From: Hymenobacter wooponensis
GTDB taxonomy: Bacteria > Bacteroidota > Bacteroidia > Cytophagales > Hymenobacteraceae
DNA: 64,000 nucleotides
Direction of reading: 5' to 3'
Assembly: GCF_004745865.1 (NCBI RefSeq)
Contig: NZ_SRKZ01000003.1
Location: 789,908 to 853,907, forward strand
Each line of letters opens with the position of its first letter. The stretch's first letter is position 1. This document shows, piece by piece, positions 52,279-59,862 of the stretch. Both the position numbers and the translations under genes were made by a program. The notes below the pieces were generated by a model that saw only the letters and a program-made list of their open reading frames with translations, did no database searches and was not told the origin of the DNA.

Positions 52279-52532
52279 AAAAAGTGAATACCAACGCGCG
52301 GTTGGCCAGTGAGGTAAAGAGTTGGTCGCGCGGGGGGTACCTGCGGGTGGCCTACAGCGCAGCCGCCAACTGAAACGGAGCGCTGGGCTTGTCACGCCCC
52401 CACCGAAACAGGTGGCGCAACTACACAGAATGCCGTGGAAGCCGGCACGACCAAGAAATACAAGGAGAGAGGAAACGCTAGAGTTGCGTAGGCAGCCCCG
52501 GCATTAGCCAGTACAGGCAGTTGGCAGTGGGT
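52279..52532 (-). other. Leader segment between poly-Cys ORF and permease
   Basis: 254 nt of 5' leader in minus orientation. No clear terminator or gene. Its length is similar to the corresponding segment before cysH (~207 nt). Confidence 0.4.
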
Positions 52533-52640
52533 TCAACAGCAACAACACGTACTGCAACTACACGCAATGGCAACGGTGGGCACACCGAAGCAGGCAGCGG
52601 AAACTACAAAACGGGCAGTACGGCAGGGGCGAAAATCCAC
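52533..52640 (-). CDS. Poly-cysteine leader peptide upstream of the permease
   Basis: 35-codon ORF that starts with GTG at 52640, 6 nt after the SAM-I aptamer, and ends TGT-TGT-TGC-TGT-TGA. Cys residues occur at 6 and 17 and in the tail ACSCSTCCCC (eight in total). The tail and the placement match the leader at 35792-35902 although the rest of the peptide does not, which argues that the Cys run is the selected element. Confidence 0.72.
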   Translation of the reverse strand: MDFRPCRTARFVVSAACFGVPTVAIACSCSTCCCC

Positions 52641-52646
52641 GGCAAC

Positions 52647-52745
52647 TTGTTTTTATATGGTCAGGAATTGGCACCGTTCCGGCAGTTGCGGATGGTTGCC
52701 GACGCTTCTTCGAGCCTGTCTCTCAGCGCCTCTGTATAAAAACAA
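52647..52745 (-). promoter_or_regulatory. SAM-I riboswitch upstream of the amino acid permease
   Basis: On the minus strand P1 is the same 11-bp helix as in the cys copy (TTGTTTTTATA, complement of 52735-52745, with TATAAAAACAA, complement of 52647-52657). Core motifs are GAGGCGCTGAGAGACAGGC, GAAGCGTCGGCAACC and canonical GGTGCCAATTCCTG. The ~25 nt before P1 (ACCAATTCTTTACC then ACAAAGGATTG) also match the other copy. Confidence 0.92.
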
Positions 52746-52772
52746 TCCTTTGTCGGTAAAGAATTGGTGCTG

Positions 52773-52804
52773 CAAAGGTACACCCAGCCGGCGCGCATTT
52801 ACAA
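52773..52804 (-). promoter_or_regulatory. Bacteroidota-type promoter of the permease leader
   Basis: On the minus strand, TTG (52804-52802) and TACCTTTG (52780-52773) are 21 nt apart, the same spacing as at the cys promoter. Confidence 0.65.
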
Positions 52805-53044
52805 GGCTCCAGCTTTCTTCGTGAGGGCAGGAGCCTAGGCCACTAGGCAGTAGCCGGCAACTACCCGACTGCCGCCTAGGGCGAAGGTTTAATGGCACAA
52901 TTGGCTTTTTTTAATTTTATCGAATATGAGATTGGGCATAAAAGTTGGCATTGGAGTTGCAAATACTACTCTCAGAAGCTCGCCTAGCTAGTATAGGCCA
53001 CTTCCGTTTCTCCCCTTCTGATTAAACAATTCAGATACTACTCC

Positions 53045-53467
53045 ATGAAAAAGATCCTCGTAATTCTTGCGGCTTTCACTTTCTCGGTTGGTGCTGTTTC
53101 GGCCCAGACTGTTCCGGTTAAAAACCGCCACCCTCGTACGGCCCAGGCCGGCAAAGCCCAGAAAACGCCTGAGCAGAAGGCCGACCAAAAGGCCAAACAC
53201 CTGGCCCAGCAGCTAAACCTCTCGGCTGAGCAAACCGAAAAAGTGCGGCAGCTACACGTAGCTCGTTACCAGGAAATGCAGGCGAACCGCGCCAAGTACG
53301 CAACCGCCGGCAAAACCGACGCCCGTAAGCTGGAAATGAAGGCCGACAAGGAAAAGTACGACGCCCAGCTGAAGCAAATCTTGAGCGCCGACCAGTACAC
53401 TAAGTACGCCCAGTTGCGCGCTGAGAAGGCAGAAAAGCACAAAGGCCATCAGAAAGCTAAAAGCTAA
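53045..53467 (+). CDS. Small periplasmic helical protein (DUF4890 / Spy-like)
   Basis: 140 residues. Signal peptide KKILVILAAFTFSVGAVSAQ, then a Lys/Gln/Ala-rich basic helical body. The segment QQLNLSAEQTEKVRQLHVAR followed by a second copy-like QLKQILSADQYTKYAQLRAE resembles the L-x-L-(S/T)-x-x-Q repeats of CpxP/Spy periplasmic chaperones and DUF4890 proteins. Function probably envelope stress-related. Confidence 0.7.
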   Translation: MKKILVILAAFTFSVGAVSAQTVPVKNRHPRTAQAGKAQKTPEQKADQKAKHLAQQLNLSAEQTEKVRQLHVARYQEMQANRAKYATAGKTDARKLEMKADKEKYDAQLKQILSADQYTKYAQLRAEKAEKHKGHQKAKS

Positions 53468-53487
53468 GGAGCCAGGGCTCCTGTTCA

Positions 53488-53518
53488 CAAGCCCCAACAA
53501 TTTTGTTGGGGCTTTTTT
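53488..53518 (+). terminator. Rho-independent terminator
   Basis: AAGCCCCAACA and TGTTGGGGCTT pair perfectly around ATTT and are followed by a T-run; it ends the small helical protein gene. Confidence 0.9.
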
Positions 53519-53640
53519 TGTGCATGGCAGGTTGTGCACCCGGGCGGGGCTTAACCATAGGCCACTTCGCGCGTATTGCGCCTACACTTCTTCCTTTCCA
53601 TTCCGGAGCCATTAGCGGCTCTGGCGACCAACTTCAGCAC

Positions 53641-54330
53641 ATGAAAAAAGGCCTTCAACAAGCCCTTAAAACCACCGGATATGTAGCAGGCGCTCTTGGC
53701 GGGGCGTTTGGTTTGTACCTAACCAGCGCGGCGGTGCTGTCGCGCATTACGGTTCCGAAGAAAAGCACCGACCCGTTGACCGACGTTGACATTTACATTT
53801 ACTCCAACGGTGTGCACACGGATATTGTGGTGCCGGCGCGCAGCGAATACATCGACTGGACGGAAACCATCCTGCTGAAAAACACGCAGTCGAATGACCC
53901 GACCATGCAATACATTGGGTTTGGATGGGGCGACAAAGGCTTTTACCTCGACACCCCCACGTGGGCAGAGCTGAAAGCTAGCACTGCGTTTAAAGCCATG
54001 TTTTACCTGGGCACCTCGGCCATGCACACCACCTTTTATCGGGAGATGCACGAGAGCGATGACTGCGTGAAAATCAGCATTAGCCACAACGATTACCGCA
54101 AGCTGATCCAGTACATTCAGGACAGCTTTCGCTACGATGCGCTAGGCCACCCCATCTACATCGGGGGCCATAGCTATGGCCGCGACGACTCTTTCTATGA
54201 AGCTCACCGCACCTACGGCTGGCTCTATACCTGCAACACCTGGGCCAACGATGCGCTGAAATATTGCGGCCAGAAAGCCAGCCTTTGGACCCCGTTTGAT
54301 AACGGTATCTTCTACCAATACCGCAACTAG
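53641..54330 (+). CDS. DUF2459 / TIGR02117 family protein
   Basis: 229 residues from the ATG at 53641, which lies after the previous terminator; the open frame to 53503 crosses it and is rejected. One N-terminal membrane or signal segment (GYVAGALGGAFGLYLTSAAV). Family marks are IYIYSNGVHTDIVVP, YIGFGWGDKGFYLDTPTWAE and TCNTWANDALKYCG, where Cys-Asn-Thr-Trp resembles a thiol-hydrolase site. Family function unknown; His in HTD and Cys in CNTW are candidate catalytic residues. Confidence 0.8.
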   Translation: MKKGLQQALKTTGYVAGALGGAFGLYLTSAAVLSRITVPKKSTDPLTDVDIYIYSNGVHTDIVVPARSEYIDWTETILLKNTQSNDPTMQYIGFGWGDKGFYLDTPTWAELKASTAFKAMFYLGTSAMHTTFYREMHESDDCVKISISHNDYRKLIQYIQDSFRYDALGHPIYIGGHSYGRDDSFYEAHRTYGWLYTCNTWANDALKYCGQKASLWTPFDNGIFYQYRN

Positions 54331-54346
54331 TGGCCTAGCGCCCGCA

Positions 54347-55084
54347 CTATTTCTCCAAGGCTGGCCGGGTAGTGAAGTAGCGCATGCGGTAGCAGTTCAT
54401 AGCGGTGTCTCCGAGTTGCTCTAGGAGGCGGTAGTTTGCCACAGCCCCCACAGCTGCCCCAATAACGGGCACCAGCTGGGCCAGCTTTGCCAGATCAATG
54501 TAGTCGCGGTATTCTTGCTGAAAGGTGCGCCAGTCGAACTCGTGCACATCGGTGGGCAAGGTATGCCGGTAGGCCTCCCAGTCGGCCAGTTGCCGATACA
54601 CTTCGTTGCGGGTATGCTGGCTGCTGAATGCCAGTTGAAACACATGTAATAAATACAGCCGCTCGGTGTAGTCCTTCACATCGTACCCATACAAGGCGGC
54701 TATGTCGAACAACAGCTTCAGCTTGAGCCCCAGCAACAGCGGGAAATCGGCTAGGCCTAGCAGGAAGCCCCCTGCTCCGGTAACCGCCCCTTCGGCGGCG
54801 GCCGTGTTGCGGTAGTAGCGCACCCGAATGCGCACGGCCGCTTCCCGGTCTAGTAATGACACGTTTTCTGTGGGCTTACTCGTAACGTGCGTGGAGCCAA
54901 ACAACACGCCGCGCACCATTTGCTTGATGGCCACAGTAATGGCTTCGTGCACCCGCTCAGGCAGCAGCGCATTTAGCCGCATCTGCACCCGGCGGGCAAA
55001 GCGGTTAAGCAGCGTGGGTTTCTCCTGCATCTTACGCTGCCACGCGCGTAGCTCGGTGTAGGCCTCTTGTTCGGTGGGTTGCAT
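54347..55084 (-). CDS. EcsC family protein
   Basis: 245 residues from the ATG at 55084 (in-frame upstream ATG at 55108 is less likely). The motif GAVTGAGGFLLGLADFPLLL with following LKLLFDIAALYGYD is the glycine-rich EcsC signature, and LVPVIGAAVGAVANYRLLEQ ends the domain. EcsC was named from a Bacillus ABC transporter locus but its role is unknown; no ABC transporter is adjacent here. Confidence 0.8.
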   Translation of the reverse strand: MQPTEQEAYTELRAWQRKMQEKPTLLNRFARRVQMRLNALLPERVHEAITVAIKQMVRGVLFGSTHVTSKPTENVSLLDREAAVRIRVRYYRNTAAAEGAVTGAGGFLLGLADFPLLLGLKLKLLFDIAALYGYDVKDYTERLYLLHVFQLAFSSQHTRNEVYRQLADWEAYRHTLPTDVHEFDWRTFQQEYRDYIDLAKLAQLVPVIGAAVGAVANYRLLEQLGDTAMNCYRMRYFTTRPALEK

Positions 55085-55186
55085 AGCGGTAAGATGCAGC
55101 TTTCTCACTTAAGGAGTTATACGTGCTAAACTGAATATTTCTCGAACTTCGAGACGCCTATTCGTTACGCTTTACTACTTAATCTT

Positions 55187-55930
55187 ATGTTGTCAGTGTG
55201 CTTTAGCATTGCCTCTCTCTTATATGCAGCCGGTTACTTGCAGCCACCCACTACGCCTGATAGCCTCACAATCTTTAAAGCTGGCCGCGTTTATACTTAT
55301 CAAGCAGTATTCGTTAGTCCGGCCGGCGATACGTTATCGAGGCAACGAGTAACCCTTACTGCATTGGGCCAGCCTTGGAAGGTTCAGCCGAAGCTGCAAA
55401 CGGCTTTTACTATTTCTTACTACCATTCACCTCAGGATTCAATGACTTTTTTGTCATATCACCATCCGGAGTCGAAAAGCTTAGATAAACCGAAACGGTA
55501 CGTATGGTCTCGTACGGAAACAACTGGAGCTAAGGAAAACAAGCAGGAAGTCTGGATGCATCCAATTCGGGGCAATCAGTACACCTATACAGAAATTGCC
55601 CCTTATCCGCAGGTGCTACTAGATTCGCTGCAGTTTGGCGGAACTTGGCAGCACACAATGTCTATTCTAATGGGCTGGGGTGCCTTCAAAGGAAAATCTA
55701 TTAACCGCTACCGCGTTGATAAGCAAGAGCCTAGACAGTATGGTAACCTTGTACTACCGGCATGTTGGCTAATTCGTGCAGTAGCCCAACATAGTAAGCT
55801 AGGCCGCAGCTACCTCGACTTTTATTTTCATCCGGACTATGGCTTCACCGAGATGAACTATCGATTTTATGATGGTGCCAAAATATCCTTTGTGCTGGAA
55901 ACCGCTACTCCTCCCCCAGTGCTGAAGTAA
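55187..55930 (+). CDS. Hypothetical, possibly secreted protein
   Basis: 247 residues. A hydrophobic N-terminus (LSVCFSIASLLYAAGYLQ) may be a short signal peptide. The rest is rich in beta-like strands (LTIFKAGRVYTYQAVFVSPA, RSYLDFYFHPDYGFTEMNYR), suggestive of a lipocalin- or DUF-type barrel. No family recognised. Lower GC than its neighbours. Confidence 0.6.
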   Translation: MLSVCFSIASLLYAAGYLQPPTTPDSLTIFKAGRVYTYQAVFVSPAGDTLSRQRVTLTALGQPWKVQPKLQTAFTISYYHSPQDSMTFLSYHHPESKSLDKPKRYVWSRTETTGAKENKQEVWMHPIRGNQYTYTEIAPYPQVLLDSLQFGGTWQHTMSILMGWGAFKGKSINRYRVDKQEPRQYGNLVLPACWLIRAVAQHSKLGRSYLDFYFHPDYGFTEMNYRFYDGAKISFVLETATPPPVLK

Positions 55931-56085
55931 GGCTAGGCCACTGCATGTTGGCCCCTGTCCATACACTACCCACCTAACGGCCAAGAAGCCGAGATTGTCG
56001 GTGTGTTTTGGCTGCTGATGGATTGCTGCCATTGTAGTGCTCTATCGGGCAGTAGCTTGCCAACCGTTTCATCTTCCTTTACTGC

Positions 56086-57216
56086 ATGGCCATTTCTACC
56101 CGACGCTTAGGCCCACTTCTGCAGCACGTCCTGATCTGGGGCGTGCTGATTGTGCTGCTTGCCATGCAGCCGACTGAACGGTTACGAGGGGCTCCATTCG
56201 TTTTTGTGCAAGCCGCTATGCTGGCGCTGCTAGCCGTAGTTTTTTACCTCAATGTGCGCTGGGCCGTCCCGCGCCTATTGTACGGTCGTCGGATAGCGAG
56301 TTACGTGGGGTTCCTGGTGGCCGCAGTTCTCAGTATGCTAGTGCTGCACCGGGTGCTGGAAAACTCCTTTACGGACTTGCGGCGAGGCCCAGAGCCACCC
56401 TATTCAGCTGGGCAAACATCGTTTCCTAGGCCCAATGCCCCCCGCTCTCATGGCCCCAACCGCGGGTTTGGGCCGTCCCGCCGAATGCCTTTGCATCGGT
56501 TTGGGCTGTTCAACCCGGCCATTTTCATCACTACGCTGCTGGCGCTAGGCCTAGGTACCAGTGTGGCTGCTGTGCAGCGGGGCCAGCGGGAAGCAGAAAT
56601 GCGGCAGGCACTGGAACAGGAGAAATTAGCCACGGAGCTGTCTTGGCTGAAGGCGCAGATCAACCCCCACTTTTTCTTTAACACGCTCAATAATATCTAT
56701 GCCCTTACCCTCATCGACGGCGACCGGGCCCGCGAGGCGCTGCACCGCCTCTCGCGCATGATGCGTTACGTGCTCTACGAAACCCAAACCGGCACAGCTC
56801 CACTCAGCCAGGAGTTGCTGTTCGTGCGTGACTACATTGACTTGATGCAGCTGCGGCTCACCGACAATGTGCGCGTGGAGTACCAAACGCCCGAGCCCCT
56901 GCACGATGCGCCGGTGGCCCCCATGATTTTGCTGACGTTTGTGGAGAATGCGTTTAAGCACGGCGTAAGTACTGTTACACCCAGCTCTATTCGCATTCAG
57001 ATTCAGCAACCCACGCCCCACACCCTTGAAGCCGATATCTATAACACTCTCTTCGACGAACGCCCCACTCAGCTAGATGCGAACCACGGTATAGGCCTAG
57101 TGAACACCCGGCGGCGGCTGGAGCTGCTGTACCCCAACCGCCACACTCTGACCGTTACGGAACGTACGCCCACCAACGAATACCACATTCACCTGACCCT
57201 GACGCTGCTGCCATGA
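56086..57216 (+). CDS. Sensor histidine kinase (LytS/YehU type)
   Basis: 376 residues. Four hydrophobic segments in the first ~165 residues form the sensor; a coiled-coil stretch (QRGQREAEMRQALEQEKLAT) leads to the His_kinase domain, with QINPHFFFNTLNNIYALTLI where His195 is the phosphorylation site. The ATPase domain has TFVENAFKHGVS and GIGLVNTRRRLELLY. It overlaps the response regulator by 4 bp. Confidence 0.92.
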   Translation: MAISTRRLGPLLQHVLIWGVLIVLLAMQPTERLRGAPFVFVQAAMLALLAVVFYLNVRWAVPRLLYGRRIASYVGFLVAAVLSMLVLHRVLENSFTDLRRGPEPPYSAGQTSFPRPNAPRSHGPNRGFGPSRRMPLHRFGLFNPAIFITTLLALGLGTSVAAVQRGQREAEMRQALEQEKLATELSWLKAQINPHFFFNTLNNIYALTLIDGDRAREALHRLSRMMRYVLYETQTGTAPLSQELLFVRDYIDLMQLRLTDNVRVEYQTPEPLHDAPVAPMILLTFVENAFKHGVSTVTPSSIRIQIQQPTPHTLEADIYNTLFDERPTQLDANHGIGLVNTRRRLELLYPNRHTLTVTERTPTNEYHIHLTLTLLP

Positions 57217-57965
57217 CTACCCTAAACTGCATTGCTGTTGATGACGAACCCCTGGCCCTGCAACTGGTAGCGAGCTTTGTTGAGAAAACGCCATTCCTGC
57301 GGCTCGTAGGCAGCTACAGCAGTGCCGTAGCCGCCCTAAAAGGCTTACAACAGCAGGAAAGCCCCGTGGATGTGCTGTTCTTGGATATTCAGATGCCCGA
57401 CCTTAATGGGCTGGAGCTGGCCCGGGTGCTAGACCGTGGCCCCGGCCCCAACCGCGGTCCGCGCGTCATCTTCACCACCGCCTTTAACCAGTATGCCTTG
57501 GATGGCTACAAGGTTGATGCCCTTGATTATCTACTGAAGCCCTTCACATACGAAGAGTTTTTGCGGGCCGCACAGAAAGCACAGCGCTACGCTGAGGCAG
57601 AGTATCCAACTCCTGTTCCTGCCGCAACTATCACTGCCGAGCCCACCGAAGACTTCCTCTACCTGAAAGTGGAATACCAAATGGTGCGCGTGCCCTACAA
57701 TGACATACTCTACATAGAAGGCCTGAAAGACTACATCAAAGTGTACCGCCGCAGCGAGCCTAGGCCCCTGCTGTCCTTACAAAGCCTGAAGGCTCTGGAG
57801 GAGCGCCTACCCAAGCAGTTCATGCGCATTCACCGCTCTTACATTGTGGCCCTCAACCAAATTACCTCCGTCGGGCGCGGCACCGTGCAAATTGCCAACG
57901 AAACCATCCCCATCAGCGAAGGCTACCGGGAAAGCTTCGACCAGTACATCCGCCGGTGGAAGTAA
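57213..57965 (+). CDS. LytTR-type response regulator
   Basis: 250 residues. The receiver has DVLFLDIQMPDLNG (phosphorylated Asp58) and FTTAFNQYALDGYKVDALDY (conserved Thr and Lys region). The LytTR DNA-binding domain covers about 145-245 (YNDILYIEGLKDYIKVYRRS, QFMRIHRSYIVALNQI). Partner of the overlapping histidine kinase. Its targets are unknown; LytTR regulators often control neighbouring or envelope genes. Confidence 0.93.
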   Translation: MTTLNCIAVDDEPLALQLVASFVEKTPFLRLVGSYSSAVAALKGLQQQESPVDVLFLDIQMPDLNGLELARVLDRGPGPNRGPRVIFTTAFNQYALDGYKVDALDYLLKPFTYEEFLRAAQKAQRYAEAEYPTPVPAATITAEPTEDFLYLKVEYQMVRVPYNDILYIEGLKDYIKVYRRSEPRPLLSLQSLKALEERLPKQFMRIHRSYIVALNQITSVGRGTVQIANETIPISEGYRESFDQYIRRWK

Positions 57966-58075
57966 GATCACTGCTCATTTTTGCGGCGGCAGCGTTGGTA
58001 CTATAACCTGAAAACGGGTGTTCCGTTATAAGGCGAGAAGCCGCAGATGGCTTCGTACTATTCTTGACATTTCTC

Positions 58076-58300
58076 ATGCGCAGCGCTTACTTCCCAGCCC
58101 CGCCTGTTTCCCTATCCTCTCCTGATCAGCAAGGCTGGCTGCAACGCTTGCAGGAAGCAGAACGCGTAGTTGGCATCACGGAAGCAGGCACTCCCCAGGT
58201 AACCGCCGAAACGCTTTCCCTCTGGCAGCGCTACGTGCTCGGGGAGCTAACGCTGGAGCAGCTGTTGGTGCTGCAGTGTCAGCGCCTGCGCGTCCGTTAG
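58076..58300 (+). CDS. Small protein, VbhA-like antitoxin candidate
   Basis: 74 residues from the ATG at 58076 (TTG at 58064 is an alternative). The second half, VTAETLSLWQRYVLGELTLE followed by QLLVLQ, resembles the C-terminal helix of VbhA-family antitoxins (pattern R-Y-x-x-G-E-(L/I)-(S/T)-x-E-x-L). VbhA proteins inhibit Fic AMP-transferases, but no Fic gene is adjacent and the (S/T)xxxE(G/N) inhibition motif is not evident, so function is unsure. Confidence 0.4.
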   Translation: MRSAYFPAPPVSLSSPDQQGWLQRLQEAERVVGITEAGTPQVTAETLSLWQRYVLGELTLEQLLVLQCQRLRVR

Positions 58301-58352
58301 GCTTGGCTACTACTGGCACTGGCCTAGTGCGCTAGGCTAGCTCAATCTGTCC

Positions 58353-59696
58353 ATGCCTTCCCGCACTCCTGCCCTCTTCAACGCCCCAGCCGGCCCCATT
58401 GTTGGGTGGCGCGAGGGAGACTTGCTGCACGCCAGCGGCATCCGGTACGCCCGCGCCAAGCGGTTTCACCCACCGGTTCCTGAACCCGCTGCTAAGTCCC
58501 CAATTCAGGCTACCAAGCCAGCGCCGGCTTGCCCCCAGGTTGCCGATCCGCTGCTAGATCAAGTTTTAGGCGACTTATTCACGGAGCTCACTTTCAGCGA
58601 AGACTGCCTGCGTCTCTCGCTTACGTTGCCCGCCGATTGCGGCCCGGATGAGCGGCTGCCCGTCATTGTATGGGTGCATGGAGGTTCTTACGTGAGTGGG
58701 GCCGGTGATTTGCCCATGTATAGCCCTGCAGCTCTGGTGCAAGAGCAGCGAGTAGTTTTTGTGGCGGTTACCTACCGGCTGGGGCTACTAGGATTTCTTG
58801 GTGGCGAAGGCGCCGCGCCCCCAAACCTAGGCCTGCTTGATTTGCGGGAAGCCCTGCGCTGGGTGCAGCGGAACATCACGGCCTTCAAGGGAGACCCCGC
58901 CTTGGTTACGTTGCTAGGCCACTCCTCCGGCGCCGATGCCATTGCCCACCTACTGGTGGCAGAGGGAGCCCGTGGGTTATTTCGGCGCGTGATTATGCAC
59001 AGTGCCCCCTTGGGGTTGTCTCACAACCGCCTGGCCATGAATCAAGCCATGCTTCGGGCTACGGGGGCCCTGCCGGCCCACGCGCCCGTTGAAGAGGTAC
59101 TGGCCTACCAAGAGCGGGCACAACGGGTAGCACGGCGGTTTGGCCTGAAGGGCGGCATGCCCTTTGGCACTCAGTACGGCGCCTACCCTTTACCAACTGA
59201 AGCCAGCGTGGAGCGCGCCTGGGAGGCGGCGGCGCCGGAGGTGGATGTGCTTATTGGCGGCACAGCCCACGAAACCCGCTTCTTCGCCGTTATTAGTCCT
59301 ACTCTGCGCTTGCTACCTCAAGTGCCCTTGCTAGGGCCGCGGGTGACTAACCTCTTGACGGCCCTCAGCTCACGCTACATTTATCTGGGGCCGGCGCATG
59401 CCTTTGCCCACCGGCATGCTCGTGCGGGTGGGCGCGCCTACTTGTTTCTGGTGACGTTTGCGCCAGCTGGCAGCGACTTTGGCGGGGCCCACACCATTGA
59501 TTTACCCTTGCTGCTGGGGCTTCCCGAGCAATGGGCCGCTACCCCGTTGCTAGGCCAAGCCACCTGGTCCCAGGTCAATGCGCTGGGTCGTCAGGTGCGC
59601 CAGCACTGGGCCGATTTTGCTCGCACTGGCACGCTACCAGCCTCCTTGGATATTCCGGGCGTGTTACGGGTAGATCAGGTAACAAGCAGCGCCTAA
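58353..59696 (+). CDS. Carboxylesterase family protein (cytosolic)
   Basis: 447 residues, alpha/beta hydrolase of type-B carboxylesterase/lipase family, no signal peptide. VIVWVHGGSYVSGAGDL is the oxyanion-hole strand, SEDCLRLSL is the family mark, and the nucleophile is in TLLGHSSGADAIAHLL (Gly-His-Ser-Ser-Gly, unusual instead of GESAG). The probable catalytic His is in GGAHTIDLPLL. It is distantly related to the second esterase downstream but shorter. Confidence 0.75.
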   Translation: MPSRTPALFNAPAGPIVGWREGDLLHASGIRYARAKRFHPPVPEPAAKSPIQATKPAPACPQVADPLLDQVLGDLFTELTFSEDCLRLSLTLPADCGPDERLPVIVWVHGGSYVSGAGDLPMYSPAALVQEQRVVFVAVTYRLGLLGFLGGEGAAPPNLGLLDLREALRWVQRNITAFKGDPALVTLLGHSSGADAIAHLLVAEGARGLFRRVIMHSAPLGLSHNRLAMNQAMLRATGALPAHAPVEEVLAYQERAQRVARRFGLKGGMPFGTQYGAYPLPTEASVERAWEAAAPEVDVLIGGTAHETRFFAVISPTLRLLPQVPLLGPRVTNLLTALSSRYIYLGPAHAFAHRHARAGGRAYLFLVTFAPAGSDFGGAHTIDLPLLLGLPEQWAATPLLGQATWSQVNALGRQVRQHWADFARTGTLPASLDIPGVLRVDQVTSSA

Positions 59697-59862
59697 CGCC
59701 TTATTCCTAACCTGCCCTAGCCTGATGCAGAGTTTGGCAGAACGCGCACGCCAAATACGCAAACCACTGGCCTAGCCAGCCTCAGTACCGGTGACGGCGA
59801 TAGTTCGCCTGCTGCCTCTGAAGCCCTAACTACTATTCCTCATTTCCTCGCTACTTCCCCTT

